32,038 bases of DNA from Aequorivita sp. (GTDB lineage Bacteria > Bacteroidota > Bacteroidia > Flavobacteriales > Flavobacteriaceae): assembly GCA_026646335.1 (NCBI GenBank), contig JAPKFY010000019.1:1-32038 (forward strand), in the 5' to 3' direction. The notes under the pieces were generated by a model, which saw only the letters and a program-made list of their open reading frames with translations, did not search any database and was not told the DNA's origin. Below, in pieces: positions 1-7,924 of this stretch (within the stretch, counting starts at the first letter, position 1; each line of letters begins with the position of its first letter). Both the position numbers and the translations under genes were made by a program.

Positions 1-1524
1 GCGACTTTTGAAGCCGGATCAGATCTTGCCAAGTATTTTGAAATGCTTCCAGATGCAAGCGAACTTAAGGAAAAGTACCACGAATGGCTTTTTACATCAA
101 ATCCTGCAAAAAAGGGAATATTGGAAAAATTTCTACTTAAACTAGTGGTGCCCGGTGCTATTGAGGTCAATATAATGACCAAGGTTGACAAGGACAATCT
201 GGACAAAAACAAGGATATAATAGAAAATGGTTCCGATGCGCTGACTGCCTTAAAAGGATATGCCAAAAGCGAGCTGACCAATTCGTCCCTCATTTTTTCT
301 GCTGGAATGAACCCCCGTCTTTACAACTATATGGAAAGTTTTTCAGACTTTGATGCTTACCAATGGGGCTGTTTTCATAAAAAAGTAGTCATTAAGGTTA
401 GCGATTACCGTTCGGCCTTGATTCAAGGAAAATATTTGGCGAAAAAGGGAATTTGGGTCAGTGAGTTCCGAATAGAATCTGGGCTTAATTGTGGCGGCCA
501 CGTTTTTGCTACCCAAGGCTTGCTAATGGGGCCGATCCTTCAAGAATTTAAGGATAAAAAGCAAGAATTAGAGGACAGCCTTTTTGAGCTTTACAATCCT
601 GCTCTTATCGCTAAAGGAAAACCCAGTTTTACCCAACCCCATCCCATAAAAATAACGGTACAGGGTGGAATTGGCACTTATGAGGAAGACAGTTTGCTAC
701 GCGAATTTTACCAAGTGGACGGCACTGGTTGGGGCACGCCATTTTTGCTATGCCCAGAAGCGACAACCGTTGATGAAAATACGCTTGAGCTACTGCGCCA
801 ATCCAAAGAAAATGATGTAGTTCGCAGCAAAGCTTCGCCTTTAGGGGTGGAGTTCAACTATTTAAAGGGAACCACGGCTGAAAAGGAACGTCTGGACCGA
901 ATAGTGAAAGATAAACCTGGAAGTCCGTGTACAGAAAAACTATTGGTTTCAAACACAGAGTTTACCAAAGAACCAATTTGTACGGCGTCAAGTAAATACC
1001 AAAAGCTGAAACTGAAGCAATTGGAAACCCTAAATCTTTCCAAGGAAGAATTGGAACAGCAACGCGACGATGTTTTGAGCAAGGAATGTCTCTGTATAGG
1101 TCTGAGCAATGCGGCTGCCATTAGTTATGATGTTCCGTTTCTTAAAAAGTTGACTGCTGTTACAATATGTCCTGGGCCAAACATTGTCAATTTTTCAAAG
1201 GTTACCAGTTTGCGCGAAATGACAGACCATATTTATGGCCGAAAAGACAGTATGCAAAACCCCAATAGAGCCTCGATGTTTGTTACTGAATTAAGGCTCT
1301 ATATAGATTTTCTGAAAAAGGAAATAGGACGCGCTTTATCGCCCTCTGCGCGAGATTTTAAATCTTGGGAAAAATTTAGCGAGAACCTTCTGGATGGCAT
1401 TGAGCATTATCACGGCTTGGCAGCAAATTACATTTTAGGCAATAGAGCCCAATTTGAACAGGATTTGAAGGATGCCAAAATAGAAATCCTCCAAATACAG
1501 GAGTCTCAGTTACAGCTAGGGTAG
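1..1524 (+). CDS. Uncharacterised FMN/TIM-barrel-like protein (5' truncated by window edge)
   Basis: The frame is open from base 1, so the true start lies upstream; the first ATG at 43 is only the first internal Met and at least 507 codons are present. I do not recognise a named family. A glycine-rich stretch at about 661-690 (GGIGTYEED) followed by GWGTPFLLCPE resembles the phosphate-binding end of FMN-dependent TIM barrels such as nitronate monooxygenase, IMP dehydrogenase or glutamate synthase, and NCGGHVFATQG at about 487-520 is also reminiscent of that fold. The C-terminal half has several Cys (CTEK, ICTAS, CLCIGLSNAAA) that could bind metal or be redox active. No signal peptide or membrane helix is seen in the visible part. 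It is followed by a strong terminator, so it ends its own unit and is not part of the nor operon. The function is unknown; the fold suggestion is an inference. Confidence 0.75.
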   Translation, partial: ATFEAGSDLAKYFEMLPDASELKEKYHEWLFTSNPAKKGILEKFLLKLVVPGAIEVNIMTKVDKDNLDKNKDIIENGSDALTALKGYAKSELTNSSLIFSAGMNPRLYNYMESFSDFDAYQWGCFHKKVVIKVSDYRSALIQGKYLAKKGIWVSEFRIESGLNCGGHVFATQGLLMGPILQEFKDKKQELEDSLFELYNPALIAKGKPSFTQPHPIKITVQGGIGTYEEDSLLREFYQVDGTGWGTPFLLCPEATTVDENTLELLRQSKENDVVRSKASPLGVEFNYLKGTTAEKERLDRIVKDKPGSPCTEKLLVSNTEFTKEPICTASSKYQKLKLKQLETLNLSKEELEQQRDDVLSKECLCIGLSNAAAISYDVPFLKKLTAVTICPGPNIVNFSKVTSLREMTDHIYGRKDSMQNPNRASMFVTELRLYIDFLKKEIGRALSPSARDFKSWEKFSENLLDGIEHYHGLAANYILGNRAQFEQDLKDAKIEILQIQESQLQLG

Positions 1525-1567
1525 TGGTTTTGAAAATTGTGCATTTTCAAGCCTTAACAAAAAAAAT

Positions 1568-1592
1568 AAAGCCGCTTTAAGCGGCTTTTATT
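1568..1592 (+). terminator. Rho-independent terminator after the first gene
   Basis: Arms AAAGCCGC (1568-1575) and GCGGCTTT (1581-1588) flank a 5-nt loop, followed by a T-rich tract. It lies 44 bases after the stop of the first gene. The A-rich run on the other side means it could also stop minus-strand transcription from the SUKH gene. Confidence 0.85.
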
Positions 1593-1651
1593 ATTTCGGT
1601 TTTTAAAAATTATGGGGTTGTGCGATGGTTATTCGTGTTGTGGTTAGTTTT

Positions 1652-2164
1652 TTATTCCGATTCAATTTGTTCATTTATAAATTCCAACACGTCATTAAAG
1701 TAATGTTCCAGATCTTTATATTCTACTTCTCCAGGTTGCCAAGAAGAGAATTTCCAATATATCCATTTTTCTAAATCAGATTTTGGGGGAATTATCAAAA
1801 AATATTGCTCTTCAGTAATTCCAGCAATTAAGATACTACGTTCTAATTGTTTTCCGATGTCAGCGATTCCTTGCTGATTCCATACTTCTACTAAAAAATT
1901 ATCTATATTTTTAAGATAATCAATTTTGCCAATCGATTCAAAAGTCGGTTCGATATCGTTTGGTGCAGAAAATCCGTTTGTAATTGATAAAAACTGTTTA
2001 AAGTCGGTTGGGAATTCAATTCCGAGTCTTTTTTCGGTCAGTTTTATTTCAGTTTCTGAAACAGGTTTTGTTCCTAACCATTTATTTTCAGTCTGCTCTT
2101 GAGTAAACTCAAAATCAGCTAATTCAATCGCTTTCTCTGATATTTGTTTTAGTAGACTGTTCAT
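1652..2164 (-). CDS. SMI1/KNR4 (SUKH) family protein
   Basis: A soluble acidic protein of 170 aa with no signal peptide. The central part, KRLGIEFPTDFKQFLSITNG, is the hallmark start of the SMI1/KNR4 (SUKH-1) fold, followed by an acidic, aromatic-rich C-terminal half (IYWKFSSWQPGEVEY). SUKH proteins are often immunity proteins against polymorphic or contact-dependent toxins, and others are of unknown role. No toxin gene is visible next to it, so it is either an orphan immunity gene or a housekeeping SUKH protein. It faces the first gene across a terminator and is divergent from norC. The start at 2164 is the only good Met, and candidate -7 elements lie 70-85 bases upstream on the minus strand. 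Confidence 0.85.
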   Translation of the reverse strand: MNSLLKQISEKAIELADFEFTQEQTENKWLGTKPVSETEIKLTEKRLGIEFPTDFKQFLSITNGFSAPNDIEPTFESIGKIDYLKNIDNFLVEVWNQQGIADIGKQLERSILIAGITEEQYFLIIPPKSDLEKWIYWKFSSWQPGEVEYKDLEHYFNDVLEFINEQIESE

Positions 2165-2176
2165 TTTTCAAATTAA

Positions 2177-2214
2177 CCACAACTTGTGGATAAACGCAAC
2201 TGTTGCATTTATCC
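2177..2214 (-). other. Two adjacent inverted repeats in the SUKH leader
   Basis: CCACAA-c-TTGTGG (2177-2189) abuts a second repeat at 2188-2214 with arms GGATAAA/TTTATCC around GCAAC-t-GTTGC. Both would fold in the 5' leader of the minus-strand SUKH transcript, 13-50 bases before its start codon. They may be a protein site, a leader hairpin or a dispersed repeat. No U-tract follows, so I do not call a terminator. Confidence 0.5.
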
Positions 2215-2232
2215 CCATTGTATCTTTAACTT

Positions 2233-2248
2233 CAAATATACAAATTTA
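2233..2248 (-). promoter_or_regulatory. Candidate -7 elements for the SUKH gene
   Basis: On the minus strand two perfect matches to the Bacteroidota -7 consensus TAnnTTTG occur in tandem: TAAATTTG (2248-2241) and TATATTTG (2240-2233). Either would give a leader of roughly 60-70 bases. Confidence 0.45.
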
Positions 2249-2353
2249 CCCTTTCCAAACCCTTTTATATATGTTCCAAGCCCCACCACATACCTCCACC
2301 CACATCCGCTTTTATTAATTTCCCAAAAATTTCTTAAAAAATCTTACTTAATA

Positions 2354-2396
2354 TGATAATGGTCATACTCCATATTCACTGATTGTTTTTATTTTG
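2354..2396 (+). promoter_or_regulatory. norC promoter: FNR/DNR-type box plus -7 element
   Basis: The box TGATAATGGTCA at 2354-2365, with flanking A and T making ATGA-N6-TCAT, matches the TGAT-N4-GTCA form known for DNR/FNR-family activators. The -7 element TTATTTTG ends at 2396, one mismatch from TAnnTTTG. The box centre to the last G is 36.5 bp, the same as at five other promoters in this window. This places the box near -41.5, a class II activator position. Confidence 0.75.
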
Positions 2397-2443
2397 TTTT
2401 AAGATTTAAAAGTCTTAATATACTTAACTTTAAACCAACCAAT

Positions 2444-2902
2444 ATGCTATCCAAACAACAAGCGCGGGCGTTTTTCTTAGTAGGAACGTTCGTAACCTTT
2501 TTGATTTTTATTGGCCTCACCATTTATTCCTTCAGTGATGGGCAAGATCAAACCAACTATGAAAACATTACACCTCAAGTAGTGCGAGGAAAAGTTATCT
2601 GGGAACAAAACAACTGTATGGGCTGCCATACCATTCTTGGCGAAGGCGCCTATTATGCGCCCGAACTTACCAAAGTTGTTGAACGAAGGGGTGAAGGCCT
2701 CATTAAGGCAATTTTGATGTCTCCCGTTGCCTGGGAACCAAACGGCCGAAAAATGGTCGCCTATGGCTTTACTGCCGAAGAAGCCGATGACGTTATTGCC
2801 TTCTTTAACTGGATAGGCGAGATAGACCTAAACGGCTTTGACCGCATTGTATCGCCTTTGGCAAAAGACAAACAACTACTTAATAAACAACCAGAAAATT
2901 AG
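2444..2902 (+). CDS. norC: Nitric oxide reductase subunit C (cytochrome c)
   Basis: Small membrane-anchored cytochrome c subunit of cNOR that passes electrons from periplasmic donors to NorB. The 152-aa protein has one N-terminal membrane helix (about residues 9-29) and a haem-binding CMGCH motif (C58, C61, H62); Met in GRKMVAYGF is the likely distal haem ligand. ILGEGAYYAPELTKV after the CxxCH is typical of NorC. It is the first gene of the nor operon, directly behind an FNR/DNR-type box, and norB starts 4 bases after its stop. Length and domain order match the family, so the assignment is firm. Confidence 0.96.
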   Translation: MLSKQQARAFFLVGTFVTFLIFIGLTIYSFSDGQDQTNYENITPQVVRGKVIWEQNNCMGCHTILGEGAYYAPELTKVVERRGEGLIKAILMSPVAWEPNGRKMVAYGFTAEEADDVIAFFNWIGEIDLNGFDRIVSPLAKDKQLLNKQPEN

Positions 2903-2906
2903 TATT

Positions 2907-4256
2907 ATGAAATATAAATCTCAAAAAGTAGCCTATTGGTTTTTTGCCCTATCAATGCTACTGCTCGTATTGCAGTTGACCTATGGTTTCATTATGGGTT
3001 TCGCCCGTATTGGGATGGACGGCCTGCACGAATATATTCCTTTTAACACGGCACGCGCCGTTCACACAAACCTACTTGTGGTTTGGTTGCTCTCCGGTTT
3101 TATGGGCGCCGCTTACTACATTATTCCCGAAGAAGCACAACGCGAACTCGTAAGTGTAAAATTGGCCTACGTTCAATTAATTTCCCTTGCATTGGTAGGC
3201 GTTGCCGCCATTGTTGGGTTTCACTTTAATATATGGGAAGGACGAAAGTTTTTGGAAATTCCGCATCAACTAGACTACCTTGTGGTAGCGAACGTTTTGC
3301 TGTTTTTGGCGCTTATTCTCTTGACACTTTTTAGAGGAAAAAGAAAAACTACAACGGCTTTGGTCCTTACTATGGGCTTGCTGTTTGCAGCTTTGCTCTA
3401 TTTGCCGGGAATGTTGCCATTTGACAGTCAAGTAACCGATAGTTTTTTCCGCTGGTGGGTAGTTCACCTTTGGGTTGAAGGCGTTTGGGAGCTTATTATG
3501 GGTGGTATTCTCGCCTTCCTATTAATTAAGCTTACCGGTGTGGATCGTGAGGTTATTGAAAAATGGCTCTATGTAATCGTAGGGCTTACTTTCCTTTCGG
3601 GCGTTCTTGGTACTGGTCACCACTATTACTATATAGGTGTAAACAAAATTTGGCTTGTTGTAGGTGGAATTTTCTCTGCGCTTGAGCCTTTAGCTTTCCT
3701 TGCAATGGCGCTTTTTGCTGTAAACATGTATCGCAAAGGTGAAAAGAAACACCCAAACAAAATTGCGCTGTTTTGGACGCTTGGAGCTGCCATTGTATCC
3801 TTTGTTGGTGCTGGACTTTTAGGCTTTGCGCATACATTGCCACAGACCAATCTCTACACCCACGGAACCTTGGTTACCGCAATGCACGCCCACTTGGCTT
3901 TTTGGGGCGCTTATGCAATGATTGTATTGGCTATCATTAGCTACAGTCTTCCCAATATGACCGGACGCAAACTGTATGACGGAACTCGCGGTCGCTTTGC
4001 TTTTTGGACCACCAATATAGGGATGATCGGGATGACGATGGCCTTTGGTGTAGCGGGTGTAGCACAAGTCTATCTAGAAAGAAAATACAAACTGGATTTT
4101 ATGGAAGTACAAAATGAAGTAAGCATCCACTTTGTGGTATTATTGCTTTGTGCCAGTTTGTTTGCCGTCGGAATTTTAACCTATATATACGATTTCTACA
4201 AACACGGTCTCCCTACGGATGAAGCTTTGGAGCCCGAGGAGAACAATTTTTTATAA
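2907..4256 (+). CDS. norB: Nitric oxide reductase subunit B (cytochrome b, catalytic)
   Basis: Haem-copper superfamily subunit of 449 aa and about 12 membrane helices that reduces 2 NO to N2O. The start is ATG at 2907; an upstream in-frame extension overlaps norC and is not needed. All expected ligands are visible: H53 and H329 for low-spin haem b, H327 for haem b3, H187, H238 and H239 for FeB. The glutamates E191, E195 and E260 correspond to E211, E215 and E280 of the Pseudomonas enzyme (constant offset of 20). No fused cytochrome domain is present, so this is cNOR, not qNOR. It partners with NorC and depends on NorQ/NorD for maturation. Confidence 0.96.
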   Translation: MKYKSQKVAYWFFALSMLLLVLQLTYGFIMGFARIGMDGLHEYIPFNTARAVHTNLLVVWLLSGFMGAAYYIIPEEAQRELVSVKLAYVQLISLALVGVAAIVGFHFNIWEGRKFLEIPHQLDYLVVANVLLFLALILLTLFRGKRKTTTALVLTMGLLFAALLYLPGMLPFDSQVTDSFFRWWVVHLWVEGVWELIMGGILAFLLIKLTGVDREVIEKWLYVIVGLTFLSGVLGTGHHYYYIGVNKIWLVVGGIFSALEPLAFLAMALFAVNMYRKGEKKHPNKIALFWTLGAAIVSFVGAGLLGFAHTLPQTNLYTHGTLVTAMHAHLAFWGAYAMIVLAIISYSLPNMTGRKLYDGTRGRFAFWTTNIGMIGMTMAFGVAGVAQVYLERKYKLDFMEVQNEVSIHFVVLLLCASLFAVGILTYIYDFYKHGLPTDEALEPEENNFL

Positions 4257-4262
4257 AAACAA

Positions 4263-4373
4263 AAAAGGCCTGAATTCGGTTACGCTCTTATACCTGAAAA
4301 CCCTGGGAAGTCCAACTTCATATAAAACACTTAAAGTTTTCTTTCCAAAAAAAAACCGTTTTTCAGGCCTTTT
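4263..4373 (+). repeat. Long-range inverted repeat in the norB-norQ spacer
   Basis: Perfect 12-bp arms AAAAGGCCTGAA (4263-4274) and TTCAGGCCTTTT (4362-4373) enclose an 87-nt AT-rich loop. An inner CGG/CCG pair extends the stem. The right arm ends in a short T run. In RNA this could act as a partial terminator or a processing/stability hairpin between the structural genes norCB and the accessory genes. Confidence 0.5.
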
Positions 4374-4380
4374 AAATAGA

Positions 4381-4416
4381 CTGTTTATCTTGAGCGAAGC
4401 CGAAAGACTTGAACAG
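4381..4416 (+). repeat. Dispersed intergenic repeat, copy 1
   Basis: The core TGAGCGAAGCCGAA (from 4391) lies between short inverted arms CTGTT (4381-4385) and AACAG (4412-4416). A related core is at 10613-10628. Such TGAGCGnAGnCGAA cores are common between genes in Flavobacteria (general knowledge). Confidence 0.5.
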
Positions 4417-4437
4417 ACAATTTAATATTGAAGAATT

Positions 4438-5280
4438 ATGGCAACAACAGAAACTATAAATACAAAACCAAAGGCGAAGATTTCTACTGAGGAAGTTTCG
4501 GGGAAAGGAATTATTCCTTTCTACAAACCCGTTCACCGCGAGATTGAAGTTTTTCAACACGCTTTCAAAAACAGATTGCCAATATTGCTGAAAGGTCCCA
4601 CAGGAACTGGAAAGACACGTTTTGTTGATTATATGGCACATCAGTTGGAGCAATCGCTCATAACCGTTTCCTGCCATGAAGAAACATCTTCCACAGACCT
4701 TATTGGGCGTTATATCATCAAAGGCGCAGAAACCATATGGGTGGACGGCCCGTTGACCAAAGCTGTGAAAGAAGGTGCCATTCTATATTTAGACGAAATA
4801 GCCGAAGCCCGCCCAGATGTAATTGTTTCAATACATTCACTTACAGACCATAGAAAGGAACTTTATATAGACAAACTAGGGATTACCGTGAAAGCCCACC
4901 CAGATTTTATGCTCGTGGCGTCTTTCAACCCTGGTTACCAAAAAGGATTTAAGGAACTAAAACCTTCCACCCGTCAACGTTTTGTGGCGCTTTCCTTTCA
5001 TTATCCAACTGCAAAGGACGAAACTGAAATAGTGGCAACTGAAACCGGGTTGGACAATGACACTTCAAAAAAACTGGTAAACATTGCCCACAAAATTAGG
5101 AATCTTACCGAATTAGGACTTACCGAAACCGTCTCCACCCGTTTGTTGGTTGATGCAGCAATGCTTATAAACAGTGGTCTTCCGAAGCGACTTTCCGTGA
5201 AAGTGGCAATTGTGGAACCTTTGACAGATGATCTTGAAATTACCCAAGCGCTAACAGATTTGTGCGATTTGATGATTTAA
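4438..5280 (+). CDS. norQ: NorQ/CbbQ-type MoxR AAA+ ATPase
   Basis: AAA+ ATPase of 280 aa in the MoxR/CbbQ-NirQ-NorQ family. It works with the VWA protein NorD to insert FeB or otherwise activate NorB. Walker A GPTGTGKT is at residues 53-60 and Walker B ILYLDEIAEA has D119/E120; sensor-like ASFNPGYQ and the arginine-containing PSTRQRF follow, then the CbbQ C-terminal region. The protein is cytoplasmic. It is separated from norB by a 181-bp spacer with a large hairpin, and norD starts 9 bases after its stop, so norQ-norD is a tight pair. Confidence 0.93.
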   Translation: MATTETINTKPKAKISTEEVSGKGIIPFYKPVHREIEVFQHAFKNRLPILLKGPTGTGKTRFVDYMAHQLEQSLITVSCHEETSSTDLIGRYIIKGAETIWVDGPLTKAVKEGAILYLDEIAEARPDVIVSIHSLTDHRKELYIDKLGITVKAHPDFMLVASFNPGYQKGFKELKPSTRQRFVALSFHYPTAKDETEIVATETGLDNDTSKKLVNIAHKIRNLTELGLTETVSTRLLVDAAMLINSGLPKRLSVKVAIVEPLTDDLEITQALTDLCDLMI

Positions 5281-5289
5281 GCCAAAGCC

Positions 5290-7059
5290 ATGTTCGAACC
5301 CGATGAGTTTATCTTTGCCAAGGTTGCAAAATTCCTAAAACACCGAAAAAAAAGTGCGAAGGAAGCAATTGCGCACACCGTAAAACTTAGCGAAATAAAA
5401 CCTCGGCTAACATTGGTAGCTCGCGCCGTTACAGGCCATGCAATAGAAATATTTGAGGCGGAACGCGAGGGTGGCTACAAAAACAACAGCTTCTTTTTGC
5501 CCGAACGCTTTTCAGGTTTTGACACTTCAGAAAACAATCTTGCATTTTATATTTTTAGGACGCTCTATCTTTCCATCCAGAAAAGTTTCCATCTCAATTA
5601 TGAATTGGGTGATGAACATACTTTGGAAGAAGCCCAAAAAATTTCCAAAGAGAATTCTGAAAAAGTCTTGAAGGAAATTTTCAACCAATTCCCGGGAACG
5701 GAGCAGATTTATACTGAATTATTGGTTCTAATTGAGGAAAATACTTCGGAAAAAAATCCACCCGATTATTCCTTTATTTATGGGAAATGGATGGAGAATT
5801 CCCCCGAAATTCCAAAGAAAAAAGTGCTTCAGAATATTTCAGAAAAAGTGAAATCCGCCATTGAAGAGGAGATAAACACCATTTTGAAAGCCAATGCGGT
5901 GGAAGAAATAAAATCCATTGAAGTTGATAAAAAGGCGCAGGAAGACTATGTACTTACCCATAACTTTGAAAAAGCAGAAACCGCAGAAGAATGGGAGGGC
6001 GGTTGGCGCGATTTTGATGGCGAGGACGAACTGGACGACCACGCCAATGCGCTGGAAGATTTGAATATGAAACAAACCGTGCGGGTGGATGATCCCACAC
6101 ATTCCATCTATCAAGCGGATTTTATTGAAAATACCACAATTTCAGAAAGTGCTGAAATTGCGACCACTGCCCATCATATTTTTTATGACGAATGGGATTG
6201 TTCCAAACGGGTTTATAAACCGGATTTCTGTAAAGTTTTTCCGCAAACGCAAACCGAAATCGATTCTGATTATTACAAAAATACCCTCCGAGAGAACGCT
6301 TCTACTTTGATGGGATTGCGGAAAATGCTCACTTCGGTAAACAATAAATATCAACAGCAACGCAGGCAATTGCAAGGCGAGGAATTTGATCTCGACGCAT
6401 TGACTGATTTATATGTGGACGTCCACACGGGGCACACGCCTTCGGAAAACATATATCTCTCAAAACGGAAAAAAGAAAAAGACCTTTCCATTTTAATGCT
6501 TTTGGACAGCAGCCTTTCCAGCGATGGATATGCCGATGGAAACAGGGTGATAGATGTTGAAAAACAGGTTTCCATCCTTTTTGGGGAAATTTTGGATGAA
6601 TTCAACGTGGATTTTTCCATCGCCGGTTTCTATTCCAAAACCCGCAACCACAGCACTTACTTGACTTTAAAGGATTTTGATGAACCGTGGCAAAAGGCAA
6701 GGCACAAAGTTGGCGCATTGCAGCCCAGCGGTTATACCCGAATTGGTACTGCGCTGAGACATTCTGGTGCTTTACTGGACAAACGCGACACAAAAAACAA
6801 ATGGGTGATCCTAATTTCAGACGGAAAACCCAACGATTACGATAAATACGAAGGTAAATACGGCATCAACGATGTGAAACAAGCACTTCGGGAATTGAAC
6901 CAGCGGAACATAAATTCGTATGCCTTGGCCATCGAAGCGCAGGCAAAATATTATTTGCCGCAAATGTTTGGGCAAAACCATTTCCAGATTTTGACTACGC
7001 CTGTGGAATTGCTGCAATCGCTGGTAAAATTGTACGATAAAATAAAACACCAAAGCTGA
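5290..7059 (+). CDS. norD: NorD-type VWA domain protein
   Basis: Soluble 589-aa protein required for assembly of active cNOR, working with the ATPase NorQ. The N-terminal part (about 1-390) is charged and helical and typical of NorD/CbbO. The C-terminal von Willebrand A domain (about 398-580) has an intact MIDAS motif DSSLS (D406, S408, S410), a Thr in SGYTRIGTALRHSG and the Asp in ILISDGKPNDYD. The length fits the family. The stop and the norE start are separated by one base, showing tight coupling. Confidence 0.93.
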   Translation: MFEPDEFIFAKVAKFLKHRKKSAKEAIAHTVKLSEIKPRLTLVARAVTGHAIEIFEAEREGGYKNNSFFLPERFSGFDTSENNLAFYIFRTLYLSIQKSFHLNYELGDEHTLEEAQKISKENSEKVLKEIFNQFPGTEQIYTELLVLIEENTSEKNPPDYSFIYGKWMENSPEIPKKKVLQNISEKVKSAIEEEINTILKANAVEEIKSIEVDKKAQEDYVLTHNFEKAETAEEWEGGWRDFDGEDELDDHANALEDLNMKQTVRVDDPTHSIYQADFIENTTISESAEIATTAHHIFYDEWDCSKRVYKPDFCKVFPQTQTEIDSDYYKNTLRENASTLMGLRKMLTSVNNKYQQQRRQLQGEEFDLDALTDLYVDVHTGHTPSENIYLSKRKKEKDLSILMLLDSSLSSDGYADGNRVIDVEKQVSILFGEILDEFNVDFSIAGFYSKTRNHSTYLTLKDFDEPWQKARHKVGALQPSGYTRIGTALRHSGALLDKRDTKNKWVILISDGKPNDYDKYEGKYGINDVKQALRELNQRNINSYALAIEAQAKYYLPQMFGQNHFQILTTPVELLQSLVKLYDKIKHQS

Positions 7060-7060
7060 T

Positions 7061-7645
7061 ATGGCTGATACTCTTAAAATAGATTACAAAAATGTTTTTT
7101 ACCCGCCGGGCGGGATATTGATGTGGATTGTTATTTACCTCGAACTCGTTACTTTCGGGATTGCCTTGGTCTTTATGGCGCTGAACGCAAGAGCCGAACC
7201 AGAGATGTTTCACGAGTCGCGTTTGCTTTTAAATACCGCTTACGGAGCAATCAATACTGTCTTCCTCCTTAGCAGTGGTTGGTGCATGGCGCAATCTGTG
7301 CATTTTCTGAAGAAAGGAAATTTCAGCAAAAGCAAATTATTTTTAAATCTAACTATTCTTGGAGGCTTTCTATTTCTCGCTTTAAAGAGTGTGGAATATT
7401 ACGATAAAGTGGAAGCCGGACTTACCATTGGCTATAATGATTTCTTTGGGTATTATTGGATGCTTACCCTGTTTCACGTGGTTCACGTAATTGTGGGAAT
7501 TGTGATTTTAGCATTGTCCGCAAGAACACTCCGCAAAAAACCTGAGACCCTAAAAATTGAAGATTACGAATCAGGCGCTACCTTTTGGCATATGTGCGAT
7601 TTGATTTGGCTACTGCTTTTCCCAATAATCTATTTACTGTTTTAA
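7061..7645 (+). CDS. norE: NorE-like cytochrome c oxidase subunit III family protein
   Basis: Membrane protein of 194 aa with five hydrophobic helices, related to subunit III of haem-copper oxidases. The signature HVVHVIVGIVIL near residues 138-150 and FWHMCDLIWLLLFPIIYLLF at the end match the COX3/NorE fold. In nor operons NorE supports full NO reductase activity but is not catalytic. The start ATG at 7061 follows the norD stop with one base between. norF follows within 2 bases. Confidence 0.88.
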   Translation: MADTLKIDYKNVFYPPGGILMWIVIYLELVTFGIALVFMALNARAEPEMFHESRLLLNTAYGAINTVFLLSSGWCMAQSVHFLKKGNFSKSKLFLNLTILGGFLFLALKSVEYYDKVEAGLTIGYNDFFGYYWMLTLFHVVHVIVGIVILALSARTLRKKPETLKIEDYESGATFWHMCDLIWLLLFPIIYLLF

Positions 7646-7647
7646 AT

Positions 7648-7881
7648 ATGGAAAGAAGTTTTAATATTACTTGGATATTTTTAATAGCTCTTACAATATT
7701 AACAGCCGTTTTCGCTAATCTCGATATGAAATATATCGCTATTATAATTCTTGGGCTGGCATTTCTGAAATTTATAGGAGTGGCGTTTTTCTTTATGGAA
7801 CTGAAAAAGGCGAATGTTTTTTGGAAAGTGCTTCTTGTAGCGTTTTTGGGGTTGTTGCTTACTGTTGTTTGGGCGGTTTAA
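7648..7881 (+). CDS. norF: NorF-like small membrane protein (cytochrome c oxidase subunit IV family)
   Basis: A 77-aa protein of three predicted membrane helices ending in LLTVVWAV, resembling prokaryotic COX4/NorF proteins. The motif FLKFIGVAFFFMELKKAN is typical (helix with FFFMELK). ATG at 7648 lies 2 bases after the norE stop; a longer frame from 7585 would overlap norE and is rejected. It is the last gene of the nor operon, followed by a convergent terminator. Confidence 0.85.
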   Translation: MERSFNITWIFLIALTILTAVFANLDMKYIAIIILGLAFLKFIGVAFFFMELKKANVFWKVLLVAFLGLLLTVVWAV

Positions 7882-7895
7882 AGGTTCATCATCAT

Positions 7896-7924
7896 CTTTG
7901 ACAAAGTTTAAAACTTTGTCAAAG
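7896..7924. terminator. Convergent hairpin between norF and the acyl-CoA synthetase
   Basis: Perfect 14-bp arms, CTTTGACAAAGTTT (7896-7909) and AAACTTTGTCAAAG (7911-7924), separated by one base. It sits between the stop of norF (7881) and the stop of the minus-strand gene (7925), so it can serve both strands. There is no long T-run. Confidence 0.7.

Noticed and set aside
2838-2906. Longer NorB reading frame starting inside norC
   Set aside because: The extension overlaps norC and has no NorB similarity; ATG 2907 follows the norC stop by 4 bases and gives the normal N terminus.
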